A DNA stretch of 20,500 nt, taken from a virus. The notes under the pieces are model-generated. The model saw only the letters and a program-made list of their open reading frames with translations, was not told the DNA's origin and did no database searches. This document shows, in pieces, positions 1 to 7,518 of the stretch (its first letter is position 1; each line of letters starts with the position of its first letter). The position numbers and the translations under genes are program-made. The stretch is taken from positions 1 through 20,500 of IMG/VR virus record IMGVR_UViG_3300022659_000296. One strand, 5' to 3'.

Positions 1-678
1 TTAATTTTTGGGCTTATATTTCTCTGTATCGAAACCCTCTATATCAAATTCAAAGATAGGGGCACCCTCTTGATAGATTGTTGGCGAAATACGAACAATT
101 TTTGCCTTATTTAAATTACCTAAGAATTTGGTATAGTTACTTATAAAGATTGTTTCAGTGCTATTGTCTGCTGGAGGATTAGCAGAGTAAGTAACAGGTT
201 TACCGTCATCAAATCTAATTAACACATTACAACCTTCATAAGAATTGCAAAGAATCTGGCCTTGTTCAATTCTAAATATTACATCCTTGCCATACTTAGG
301 GTCATTTCTGAGGGTTAAGGTCGCATTTTGAGTGCCGCTGTATGGGAATGAAAAATTTACAGAATTAGAACTGGTTACTGATGCAAAATAAGTTTTACCG
401 CCTGTCATCTTATCTTCGCTTTGCTCATATTGCCAGTTAGATAAATTTGGAGGATCTACAGGTTCAATTTTTTCAGGTAGTTTAGTTTCCTCTGTCCTAT
501 TTGCCGAAGTTTCTGATGAATTTGAAACTTTACTTGCTTCGAGCTTCTCAAGAGAGACTTCCAATTCAGCTATTCTTTTATTTGCAGCATCCAGCTCAGA
601 TTGAGGAACTCCACAGGCACCCAAGATGATGGTAAATAGAAATATATTACTTAATCTAATAAAGCGTTTATCTATCAT
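1..678 (-). CDS. Putative lipoprotein with coiled-coil N-terminus
   Basis: A 225-residue protein of unknown function. It begins with a short basic segment and a hydrophobic stretch ending in the lipobox-like LGAC, so Cys22 is the likely lipidated residue and the mature protein would be anchored in a membrane facing the periplasm. Residues about 27-50 are rich in Leu/Glu/Lys/Ala with heptad spacing (a short coiled coil). A Ser/Thr/Glu/Pro-rich linker follows to about residue 80, then a compact domain with beta-strand-like alternation and two Cys (in CNSYEGC) that could form a disulfide. The start at 678 is ATG. It overlaps the end of the membrane-protein gene 668-1087, so the two are probably cotranscribed. 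The stop codon lies at the window edge, so the gene is complete. I see no diagnostic enzyme motif. Confidence 0.75.
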   Translation of the reverse strand: MIDKRFIRLSNIFLFTIILGACGVPQSELDAANKRIAELEVSLEKLEASKVSNSSETSANRTEETKLPEKIEPVDPPNLSNWQYEQSEDKMTGGKTYFASVTSSNSVNFSFPYSGTQNATLTLRNDPKYGKDVIFRIEQGQILCNSYEGCNVLIRFDDGKPVTYSANPPADNSTETIFISNYTKFLGNLNKAKIVRISPTIYQEGAPIFEFDIEGFDTEKYKPKN

Positions 679-1087
679 ACGTTACGCCGCCAGTAGATAT
701 TTTATATAGCATTGAACTGTAAGGTAACCTGAGAAGTACTTTGGATTTACTTGTTACTGCCCCTAAAACTCCAATCCTGCATATTAGACTCACCCCGCCC
801 ATTTCTCGCTCGCAAATAGAATCTGCGCTCTCTATGAAATCCGTTTTATTGAGTCTCAAAATCACTAACGTTTTACCTTCAGGGACTACCCCTATTGGCT
901 GAATTACAAATAATGTAATTTGAGTATAAATTAGAATTCCAATAACGGCTGTTGCCAAGAAACCAATTAAGATTTTTTCATATTTTTTCTTCGTTATCTC
1001 TGAAACTTGACGATACCATGAAATGATTTTTACTAAAAATAATCTGCATCGAACATTAAGCTTTGTAAATGAGTTTAAATTGCTCAA
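668..1087 (-). CDS. Hypothetical single-pass membrane protein
   Basis: A 139-residue protein with a basic N-terminal segment (many Lys/Arg up to residue 40), one strong transmembrane helix at about 41-64, and a C-terminal domain with two Cys (in ICERE and SLICR). This suggests an inner-membrane protein with the C-terminal part in the periplasm, where a disulfide could form. It lies just upstream of the lipoprotein gene, overlapping it by 11 bases, so the pair likely forms one transcription unit. The start is weak: the only start-like codon at the 5' end is TTG, with no clear ribosome-binding site. The frame stays open a little further upstream with no ATG or GTG, so the true 5' end may be misplaced or damaged. 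I do not recognise the family. Confidence 0.5.
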   Translation of the reverse strand: MSNLNSFTKLNVRCRLFLVKIISWYRQVSEITKKKYEKILIGFLATAVIGILIYTQITLFVIQPIGVVPEGKTLVILRLNKTDFIESADSICEREMGGVSLICRIGVLGAVTSKSKVLLRLPYSSMLYKISTGGVTYDR

Positions 1088-1392
1088 GTCAGGAGATACA
1101 AAAAATGTTTACTTTAGTTAGAGTTGCTTGGATGCTGGGTCAGCATAATCCTAATAAGTCTCAAAAATTATGAAAAATTTTAAGACAAATTTACGTTAAA
1201 AATCCAAAGTATAGTGTTTGGATTTAGGCACGGAAAATAGTACTAAAGCAACATCATCGTAGTATCAATTTATATCTAAGGTATTAATTCTTTTGTATTA
1301 AAAAATGCTAAGTGTAGTTAATAGAACCTTGTTAGTTTTTATAGTGTTTTATTGAGATTATTAGTAACTCTGACCCGGAATTTTCGCATTAT
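1088..1392. other. Intergenic region with a 22-codon reading frame
   Basis: No gene of normal size is visible. On the plus strand an AGGAGA box (1091-1096) sits eight bases before an ATG at 1105, which opens a 22-codon frame ending at 1173. The same ten bases, AGTCAGGAGA, also precede the serine recombinase start (about 2420-2431), so this may be a small leader peptide or a decayed copy of that gene start. The rest (1174-1392) is very AT-rich and I see no strong hairpin or promoter in it. Confidence 0.3.
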
Positions 1393-2238
1393 TTAATCTT
1401 TGTTAAGCCTGATTGTTAGCTCTCGAAGCTTTTCATAAGCGATACTATTTAGTTGCACATCTGCCTTAGTCCCCATTTTATTTACTCTCATTCCGCCACC
1501 TGTACGTCTTTTCATATTTATTTGACCTAATTGATTTACACCTTCTTTAAGAATAATTTTTAACAAACCAATCGCGTCATCGTCGATTTTTCTGAATTTA
1601 AACCATTTAGCTAATTTGGTTAACTTATAACTCTTTGCTTCTTCAATAGTTTTGAATGGACACTCTTTACCTTTAAGCGTTATTTCGTAACGTGCTCTGT
1701 GTAATTCTTTTGGCAGGTCTTCATTTTTATCAGTTGTCTTATAATAAATTCGCTGACTAATGTCCTCACTATTCTGACTTCCAACGTAAAGAGTATGTCC
1801 ATCCAATATTTTTCTACTTAATGCTTTTAATCTTGGTGGCGCACTAGCAGAGCCTTTAGAGATTCCTGCAACACGTTTATTGTTACTACACGGCTTTGAA
1901 AGACTCCAATAAAAATTAGCTGTCTTGTCTAGTATGCTGTCCTTATTCTGGCTTTTTGAATAAGCATCAAACGATATTTCTACTCCGGTGAATATGAATG
2001 AAGTTATTTGATATTGCGCATTAATCTTATTATAGATTCTCTCAAGCTGAGACCATGATGCAACATCATACATCCTAAATTTAAATGTATTTGTAGCTCC
2101 ACTTGAGCCCGCGTCAATTGGCTCGACATAATTCAAATCAAACAAGCGCCTAAGAGTCATGAAATTTGTGTTTTTTGTTAATGTGATTTCAATTTTTATC
2201 CAATCAATAACAGCTTTGTACTTAAACTCATCCATCAT
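1393..2238 (-). CDS. Putative replication initiation protein (Rep_trans-like)
   Basis: A 281-residue protein whose layout resembles replication initiation factors of small plasmids and phage-like elements (Rep_trans / RstA type). Those proteins nick the origin for rolling-circle replication. The supporting signs are an opening VIDWIKIEITL segment (family pattern D-W/Y-hydrophobic), a central LYVGSQNSEDISQRIYYK stretch matching the usual 'Y-x-G-S-x-x-S-x-x-x-x-R-I-Y-x-K' signature, and then an ARYEITLKG strand that follows it in these families. The C-terminal third is basic and may bind DNA. The start is ATG at 2238, with AAGGAA a few bases upstream; a second ATG follows directly. It is transcribed divergently from the serine recombinase at 2437, a pairing seen on small mobile elements. 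I assign it by motif pattern only. A relaxase or an unrelated phage protein remains possible. Confidence 0.5.
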   Translation of the reverse strand: MMDEFKYKAVIDWIKIEITLTKNTNFMTLRRLFDLNYVEPIDAGSSGATNTFKFRMYDVASWSQLERIYNKINAQYQITSFIFTGVEISFDAYSKSQNKDSILDKTANFYWSLSKPCSNNKRVAGISKGSASAPPRLKALSRKILDGHTLYVGSQNSEDISQRIYYKTTDKNEDLPKELHRARYEITLKGKECPFKTIEEAKSYKLTKLAKWFKFRKIDDDAIGLLKIILKEGVNQLGQINMKRRTGGGMRVNKMGTKADVQLNSIAYEKLRELTIRLNKD

Positions 2239-2302
2239 TACGTCTTCCTTGTTTTCATTAAATAGTTTTTTGACTCAAGATTTAAATCTCACCTAATGAT
2301 TC

Positions 2303-2308
2303 ATTATA
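2303..2308 (-). promoter_or_regulatory. Candidate -10 box for the Rep-like gene
   Basis: On the minus strand a perfect TATAAT lies about 65 bases upstream of the start codon at 2238. The matching -35 position holds only a weak TTCAGT at 17-base spacing, so activity may need an activator or be low. Confidence 0.35.
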
Positions 2309-2398
2309 GTAACGACATTAAATTGACTGAATATTTTCCAAAAACTTCCCCAATGCTCCTGTTCTTTTTATTTATGCCTTGATAGGCTTGGATACATA

Positions 2399-2414
2399 TT
2401 AAACGTTCGTTTAA
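2399..2414. promoter_or_regulatory. Inverted repeat upstream of serine recombinase gene
   Basis: TTAAACG and CGTTTAA form a perfect 7-base inverted repeat with a 2-base spacer. It ends 22 bases before the recombinase start codon and just ahead of its AGGAGA ribosome-binding site. Position and symmetry fit an operator or a recombinase binding half-site pair (autoregulation is common in this family). A smaller GCCT-TGAT-AGGC hairpin lies some 20 bases further upstream. Confidence 0.45.
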
Positions 2415-2436
2415 CAATGTAGTCAGGAGAAAAAGC

Positions 2437-3105
2437 ATGGATAGTAAAAAATATGTTGCTTATTATCGAGTCAGTACTCAAAAACAAGGATTAAGTGGAC
2501 TAGGATTAGAAGCGCAGGAGAATGCAGTTATAAACCACCTCAAGAACATCAATTCTGAGCTCTTGGCATCGTTTACAGAGATTGAAACGGGAAAAGGCGC
2601 TAACGCATTAGAAAAGCGTCCACAGCTTTGCAAAGCGATTGAGCTCTGCCGTAAACTAGATGCTTATTTGATTATTGCTAAGTTAGATAGGCTAGCACGT
2701 AATGTTCACTTTGTATCAGGACTTATTGAGACAGGTTGTGACTTCATTGCGGCTGACATGCCACAAGCAAACAAAGTAATGATTCAAATGCATGCCGTAA
2801 TGTCAGAATGGGAACGTGACCAAATTAGTTGTAGAACTAAAGCTGCTTTACAAGCCGCAAAGGCACGCGGAGTTAAATTGGGTCAAATGGGAATCAATAA
2901 TCTAAAAAGCAATATAGTCTTACGACAATTAGATTCCAAATTATTTTCAGAAAAATTAAAAGGCCAAGTTGAAGGTTTTAAGCTTCGAGGTTTAACTCAG
3001 CGCAACATGGTGAAAGAGCTCAATAATGTAGGAATAACTACAATTAAAGGTGGCAAATGGACGTTAAACCAATTACAAAGATTACTTAAAACCCTAGCAA
3101 TATAA
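2437..3105 (+). CDS. Serine recombinase (resolvase/invertase family)
   Basis: A 222-residue small serine recombinase. Residues 5-145 form the resolvase catalytic domain: YYRVST with the nucleophile Ser13, the GLGLEAQ segment, the conserved AKLDRLARN motif (active-site Asp and Arg), and the long E-helix region ending in AARGVKLG-like sequence (AKARGVKLG). Residues about 170-220 form the C-terminal DNA-binding part, with RGLTQRNMVKELNNVGI followed by KGGKWTLNQLQRLL, a helix-turn-helix of the type used to choose sites. It would cut and rejoin DNA at short crossover sites, for inversion, resolution or integration. The start is ATG at 2437 with AGGAGA eight bases upstream. Its partner site may be the inverted repeat at 2399-2414. 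A decayed copy of its 3' end lies at 4359-4457. It appears intact. Confidence 0.9.
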   Translation: MDSKKYVAYYRVSTQKQGLSGLGLEAQENAVINHLKNINSELLASFTEIETGKGANALEKRPQLCKAIELCRKLDAYLIIAKLDRLARNVHFVSGLIETGCDFIAADMPQANKVMIQMHAVMSEWERDQISCRTKAALQAAKARGVKLGQMGINNLKSNIVLRQLDSKLFSEKLKGQVEGFKLRGLTQRNMVKELNNVGITTIKGGKWTLNQLQRLLKTLAI

Positions 3106-3254
3106 ACCATTCCAAGCTTTTTGAAATTCAATTCATTATCTAATTAATTGAGTAATGTAGTCTTATCTCTTATAGGGCTTAACAGATAGGATATAGAATA
3201 TTCTCTATATAACAATTAATCTAATACTTATACTTCAGTAGCTCTAGAAAGCAA

Positions 3255-3275
3255 AAAGCCTCCAATGGAGGCTTT
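3255..3275 (-). terminator. Hairpin terminator between recombinase and Abi gene
   Basis: AAAGCCTCC and GGAGGCTTT form a perfect 9-base stem with a 3-base loop. Read on the minus strand the stem runs into a short T stretch; on the plus strand the T stretch is weak. It may stop transcription in both directions and separates the recombinase from the Abi gene. The rest of 3106-3399 is AT-rich with no gene. Confidence 0.6.
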
Positions 3276-3354
3276 CTACTCTTTACATTGGGGCGCCCAT
3301 AACGGGTAAGGCCATCCAACGCTTCACTAGCAATATTAGCTATACTCTAGTAGA

Positions 3355-3383
3355 TTGTCAACCTTTATAGACTATCCTTTAAT
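3355..3383 (+). promoter_or_regulatory. Sigma-70-type promoter for the Abi gene
   Basis: TTGTCA (five of six to TTGACA) and TTTAAT (five of six to TATAAT) are separated by exactly 17 bases. The -10 box is about 16 bases before the Abi start codon at 3400, leaving a very short leader. This suggests that the Abi gene is an independently expressed cassette. Confidence 0.55.
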
Positions 3384-3399
3384 AATAAGAAGATAAATC

Positions 3400-4323
3400 A
3401 TGCTTCCTTCTGATACGCAATCCTTTGAACTACTAGTATCCAAACCAAGATTAGACAGCTATCGCAATTACTTCAAGACAGTCACACCTTTAGAAACAAT
3501 AGGGTTTTATATGTGGAATTGCGACCTTAGTATCAATCTTAATGTGTTACTAGGATATTTAGAGATAGCACTAAGGAATAACACTCATAGGAGTTTATCT
3601 AACTTCACATCTAAAGGGTCAACTAATAGTAGCCATTGGTATGATAGCAGTCGTATAAACCTTTCTGCTGACAATCAAAGAAAAATTGATGATACTAGAA
3701 AAGATAAAAAAACTGGTCAGCCTCTAAAGCCTGCACCAAATCCAGATGAGATTATTTCAAGATTATCTTTTGGATTTTGGCCTAATTTGCTAAACCAGTT
3801 GGACAGAAGATACACTGACATTACTCTTACGGCCATATTTCCAAACCATCAATACAGTGCAAATCCTTCAAATTGGAAGGTTGGTGCCAATGTGAAATCA
3901 GCAATTGCCGAATTGTTTGAAATCAATAAGCTTCGTAATAGAGTTGCACATCACGAATCAGTATGGAAGTTTGGTTCTATTATCAATACTTCTGTCCAAC
4001 CTAACATTATTGTTGAGCCTGCTTCCAGTAATTTGAACGAGAGTATTCATAGATTTAATAGATTTCTTACTCAATATGATAATGTTCTTCAATCATTAAA
4101 TTTGGATTTGCACAATGATTTATTTAACTCAAGCTGGAGAAAGAGAATTGAGTATTTGATTTCCCCAAAAGGGATTCAAAGATATCAAACAGCAAAAAAC
4201 AGAATAGCTCCTGTTGCAATCACATCAACACATTTTCATGACAATTTTATTGCTTTCGCACAAGATAACCAGCCAATTGTTATTCATCAAAATGGCGAGT
4301 CAGGTTTGTTCCATCCATTATAA
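3400..4323 (+). CDS. Abi-family protein with HEPN-type motif
   Basis: A 307-residue protein matching the Abi-like family (Abi_2 type) of abortive-infection genes. The N-terminal part has the family pattern: an early 'R-L-x-x-Y' helix (KPRLDSYRNYF), a Y-x-W-N segment near residue 38, and YLEIALRN near 53-60. Later come the SFGFWPNLL stretch (about 123-131) and the HEPN-type catalytic motif R179-N-R-V-A-H184 (RN-x3-H). HEPN proteins of this kind are usually RNases that shut down translation when a phage infects; the role here is inferred from the family. The C-terminal 110 residues have no signature I recognise. The gene has its own promoter (3355-3383) and is separated by a terminator from the recombinase. 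No antitoxin gene is adjacent, so it would have to be self-controlled or triggered by infection. Confidence 0.82.
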   Translation: MLPSDTQSFELLVSKPRLDSYRNYFKTVTPLETIGFYMWNCDLSINLNVLLGYLEIALRNNTHRSLSNFTSKGSTNSSHWYDSSRINLSADNQRKIDDTRKDKKTGQPLKPAPNPDEIISRLSFGFWPNLLNQLDRRYTDITLTAIFPNHQYSANPSNWKVGANVKSAIAELFEINKLRNRVAHHESVWKFGSIINTSVQPNIIVEPASSNLNESIHRFNRFLTQYDNVLQSLNLDLHNDLFNSSWRKRIEYLISPKGIQRYQTAKNRIAPVAITSTHFHDNFIAFAQDNQPIVIHQNGESGLFHPL

Positions 4324-4358
4324 AAAAATCTAAATACGACGCCTTCTAGCCCCGATGT

Positions 4359-4457
4359 AATATTGCTGATGCAGCCGCAAAAAATAAACTATTTATTTCT
4401 GCGGCTAGAGGTGGGAATAGGACATTAAATCAGCTACAAAGAGTAATTATTATTTAA
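4359..4457 (+). pseudogene. Remnant of a serine recombinase 3' end
   Basis: In one plus-strand frame this stretch reads A-D-A-A-A-K then RGGNRTLNQLQR before a stop at 4455-4457. It matches the last part of the recombinase at 2437-3105, whose end reads KGGKWTLNQLQR; the DNA is similar too. The middle of the C-terminal domain is missing and no start codon is attached. It is therefore a decayed fragment of a related recombinase, lying just after the Abi gene. The Abi gene is thus bracketed by one intact recombinase gene and one broken copy. Confidence 0.45.
4373..4406. repeat. Long imperfect hairpin in recombinase remnant
   Basis: AGCCGCA pairs with TGCGGCT and AAATAAA pairs with TTTATTT, giving 14 base pairs with a small AA/C internal loop and a 3-base apex. 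There is no T stretch after it, so it is a poor terminator. It could be a recombination or binding site, or a chance product of the decayed gene. Confidence 0.45.
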
Positions 4458-4477
4458 TATTACAAAATTTTGGTAGA

Positions 4478-4483
4478 TATAAT
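4478..4483 (+). promoter_or_regulatory. Candidate -10 box for the 4530-6688 operon
   Basis: A perfect TATAAT lies 46 bases before the start of the membrane-protein gene. I do not see a convincing -35 box at 16-18 bases (TTTAAT occurs at 19-base spacing). Confidence 0.35.
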
Positions 4484-4529
4484 ATAGTCTGAACTAACTT
4501 AGGTGTCCCATCATTCAGGAAGCTTACAC

Positions 4530-5079
4530 ATGAAAGCTATGGTAATAATTTTCTATATATTATTAGGTATCTCTAATGCTAATGCCGATTTACAACAAGA
4601 CAAATATAACAACAAAAAATAGAAGTAATACGAGAAAAAGAATCTATAACGGTTGATTACCTTTATAAAATTGATGCTCTAGTGGAGAAAAGTAATCAGT
4701 TAGAAATTAAACAAAAAGAATTAGAAATACAGCTTGTAAAATTAGCAAGTACTTCTGTATCTAATATTGATGTCGATGAAAAAAAGATATAGATTTTGAA
4801 GTTTGGATGGGCTTACTTTTAGCTTGTGTTGCGATAGTTGTAACTGGTTTAGGTGTTGTAATTGCTTTGTTAGCTTTGTGGGGTTATAGAAATATTAAGA
4901 AAAAAGCCACTAAAGAAGTTTTAAAACAATCAGACAAACAAATCAAAGAAGCTATTAAATCTGGTCACTTTGATGTCTTGATAGCCACAGAAGTGGACCG
5001 TGCAATTTATAGAGGTATTATGTCAGATAGCGATTTCCCATCGACCGAATCAGAAGGAGAAACCCATGAGCCGCAGTAA
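4530..5079 (+). CDS. Coiled-coil membrane protein (two apparent frameshifts)
   Basis: Read through two single-base losses, in the A runs at 4614-4619 and 4779-4785, this is one protein of about 183 residues. It has a signal peptide ending in SNANA, a Glu/Lys/Leu-rich coiled coil (about 30-75), a transmembrane helix in WMGLLLACVAIVVTGLGV and the residues after it, then a basic cytoplasmic tail containing VDRAIYRGI. This layout (periplasmic coiled coil, one membrane helix, tail ending near an RxIYRGI-like motif) recurs in proteins encoded directly before ImmA/IrrE peptidases. A CAGGAAG box precedes the ATG at 4530. The 3' end overlaps the ImmA gene by 14 bases, so translation is probably coupled. 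As written only 4807-5079 is open in the third frame. Substrate for ImmA, sensor or toxin are all possible roles; function is unknown. The second site reads A AAA AAG, so ribosomal slippage there cannot be fully excluded. Confidence 0.6.
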
Positions 5080-5575
5080 AGAATGGGACTCTGTCCCTGA
5101 AGAACAAAGAGAAATAATTTTAAAACATCAAAGTTCTTTTCCCATTAAAGTTGGAGCAATTGCTAAGGATTTGGGTCTGGACGTTAAGAGCTCAACCCTC
5201 AAAGCTGGTATTTCTGGAGAAATAAAAGAGGTTGAAGGAACAGTATTTATTAAAATTAGCAGGCACGACTCTAAAGAGAGACAACGATTTACATTGGCAC
5301 ATGAGATTGCTCATTTTTTACTGCACAAAGACAAGTTAAGCGAAGGTATAGAGGATACAGTTTTGTTTCGTTCCAATTTATCAGACAAGCTAGAAGTCGA
5401 GGCTAACAAACTGGCTGCGGATATAGTAATGCCACTTTCTCTGATTAATGCGATAGACTTTCCAAATGACACAAAGTTTGAAGTAAAGGTTGAACGAATA
5501 GCGAATTTAGCACAGCTATCAATACCAGCTATTGAAATACGTTTAGGCAAAAAAGGTTTTAATTATGTTCGATGA
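5066..5575 (+). CDS. ImmA/IrrE-family metallopeptidase
   Basis: A 169-residue zinc peptidase. The HEXXH motif is H79-E-I-A-H83 in RFTLAHEIAHFLLH, and the third ligand is probably Glu112 in VEANKLAADIVMP, the usual family ending of the active site. Members cut a partner protein, typically a phage-type repressor (ImmA) or a stress regulator (IrrE). The start at 5066 is chosen over the longer frame from 5000 because GAAGGAGA sits just upstream and the family domain begins soon after. The longer start would overlap the membrane-protein gene by 80 bases. No Xre-type repressor gene lies next to it, which is unusual. Its neighbours are instead the membrane protein upstream and the Beta-family gene downstream (11-base overlap), so its substrate may be one of them. 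Confidence 0.88.
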   Translation: MSRSKEWDSVPEEQREIILKHQSSFPIKVGAIAKDLGLDVKSSTLKAGISGEIKEVEGTVFIKISRHDSKERQRFTLAHEIAHFLLHKDKLSEGIEDTVLFRSNLSDKLEVEANKLAADIVMPLSLINAIDFPNDTKFEVKVERIANLAQLSIPAIEIRLGKKGFNYVR

Positions 5576-6688
5576 AAATTTCCCATATAAATATTGCCCT
5601 ATTTTATCAATTAGCCCTTCAGAAATTACAGGCTTAAAAGAGCTTCCAGAAAAAGATAAAGATTTAATTTTACCCATATTTCCTATCAAGTCATGGGCAA
5701 CCTCGAAAAAACTCACAGATGCAATAGCTAAAGTAGAGTCTGCAATCGGAAAAAATAGAAAATGGATTGCAGATATTGACCATGAAGAGCTATTAAACCG
5801 TTCACTAGATAAATTTCGAGACGTTCATAAAGAAATAAAAAGACTGACTATACCGGACAATGGTTATAAATACTGGTGTGATTTTATTGTAGAAAACCCC
5901 AACACTATACCTTGCTTACAGCTGAAAGTATTAACTGAACTACAAACCCAAATTAAAGTATTAAGTTCATTAAATAGAGGAATTGTAATAATACTACGAA
6001 GGTCTGATATTGAATCTCAAGCTTATATGGAAATTCTAACTCAGCTCAGACAAACAGATAATTTACTTATACTACTGGATTTGGAACAAATTACTAACGA
6101 ACAAGTTGGTTTGCACGAGCAAATTAAACTGTATTTAATAGCTATAAAACAAATACTCCCAAATGCATTGGTTTCACTTTCATCTACTTCCTTCCCAGAT
6201 AGCTTTGGTGGTTATTACAAAGGAACAAAAAATATTTACGAAAGAAGACTATATGAGATATTAAAAGCGGATGTAGATGACCTTATATACTCTGACAGAG
6301 GTGGGGCACGAGCAACAAATCTGTCTGGCGGCGGCGGAACCCCGCCCCCAAGGATTGATTATGCATGTAGAAATGAGTGGAACTTCATACGAATGGAGCT
6401 TGAAAGCACTTCAGGCAATTCAGATGAAGAACTTAGATTAGCTGCAAAAAGTAAAAAAAGGAGTTATACACTCAAATTTCAAAAGAAATTATGAGAGAGC
6501 AGTATTGGGAGTCAAATCTTAAGTTGTGGGCTAACAACATTATTGAACTCACAAGTGTAGGAGATGACTTTGGAATAAACAGCGCTCAAAAGGCTACAGC
6601 AGTAAGAATAAATAAGCATTTGTATACCCAGTTGCATTATAACTCTATAGATTTCAACGAGGATACCGATGAGGATTGGGAGGACTAA
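5565..6688 (+). CDS. Beta-family protein (T4 beta / sce7725-like), one apparent frameshift
   Basis: Read through one missing base in the A run 6453-6459, this is a single protein of about 374 residues. The N-terminus (YKYCPILSISPSEITGLKEL, then ILPIFPI) fits the Beta_protein family (PF14350) named after a phage T4 protein: an opening 'Y-x-P-I-L', a Glu and Leu pair, and a hydrophobic 'I-x-P-I' strand. The C-terminal part after the break holds the W...IxxH segment (VRINKHLYTQL) expected at the end of this family. Without the added base the gene would end at 6494 with an unnatural basic tail, and a separate 65-residue frame would begin at 6491. The fold resembles a TIM-barrel-like family; biochemical activity is not established. 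The start overlaps the ImmA gene by 11 bases. The 3' end overlaps the convergent sce7726-type gene by 4 bases. Confidence 0.7.
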
Positions 6689-7458
6689 ATCAGTTGAGCA
6701 GTCTTTGTTTCAGAATCAACAAATTTAGTTAAATCTGCAATATGTTTATCAATATTCAGCCAAAATTGATTACTTTGCATTTCCTCTAACTTATTCTTTT
6801 CTCGCTGTGCACTAAATCTACTTAGAAGCCTCAAGTCATCTTTTGAAATGATTTTATTAACTGTTTCTTCGACAAACTTAAGATTACTTTCTCGAAATTT
6901 TCTACTAAGAGTTTGTTGAACTCCTAATCTCAAACTTTCATTTGCTACATTAGCTAGCGAGTCTTTCAAAGCATTTCTGTTTTTTATGAACGGAATTTTC
7001 AAATTTGAAGCTAATTTTGCTAGGTCTACTACATCCATATAGTCGATTAATTGACTACTCTCAATCCTGTCACTACAAGTACCTTTACTCTTTATTTTAA
7101 TTTCAGACTTGTTTATTTCCCATAAACCTACAGACTTTGGTAATTTGTGTGTAATTTTAGAAATAAACTTAGTATCGGATGCAACTATTACCATGTCGAA
7201 ATATTTCAAATAAGTGTGAACTTGTTCCTCCAGTCTATATAAGCTATCTGCTTCGCTCTTAATTTCAAAAGCAATCAATTTACCTTTTGTTAGGATTGCA
7301 AGATCCACTCTTTTTAAATAGTTACCAACAGTCAACTCACTCATAATAATTGAGTCTTGGTTGATGATTTTCATGTCTCTCAAATAGTTTAAAGTTAATG
7401 CCTTAATGTCACCTTCAAGCATCCTATTACTATCTTTACTTGCATCCATTTTTGCCAT
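6685..7458 (-). CDS. sce7726-family protein, PD-(D/E)xK nuclease-like
   Basis: A 257-residue protein. Residues 35-95 match the sce7726 family pattern: an early Glu (E41), RVDLAIL with D52, AFEIKSEADSLYRLEEQV with E65 and K67, then a hydrophobic strand (FDMVIVAS). D52 and E65-x-K67 form the D...(E)xK core of the restriction-endonuclease-like fold; Q79 is also placed as in that family. A Trp-containing GLWEI strand follows. The C-terminal half is helical and basic. In this family the gene often occurs with a Beta-type (sce7725) gene, and here it converges on one with a 4-base overlap of the ends, which supports a functional link. DNA or RNA cleavage is inferred from the motif only. It starts 60 bases beyond the integrase stop on the same strand. 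Confidence 0.75.
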   Translation of the reverse strand: MAKMDASKDSNRMLEGDIKALTLNYLRDMKIINQDSIIMSELTVGNYLKRVDLAILTKGKLIAFEIKSEADSLYRLEEQVHTYLKYFDMVIVASDTKFISKITHKLPKSVGLWEINKSEIKIKSKGTCSDRIESSQLIDYMDVVDLAKLASNLKIPFIKNRNALKDSLANVANESLRLGVQQTLSRKFRESNLKFVEETVNKIISKDDLRLLSRFSAQREKNKLEEMQSNQFWLNIDKHIADLTKFVDSETKTAQLI

Positions 7459-7518
7459 AAATTTTTCTATTAAATAATAGTGTATATTTAATATTTATAT
7501 TCTTCTTTAAATACCACT

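Noticed and set aside
4373-4406. Integron attC site
   Set aside because: The hairpin lacks the conserved outer core sequences and no integron integrase is present.
6491-6688. A separate 65-residue gene after the Beta protein
   Set aside because: Its frame joins the Beta protein when one base is added at 6453-6459, and it holds the expected C-terminal motif of that family. The ATGA overlap is probably accidental.
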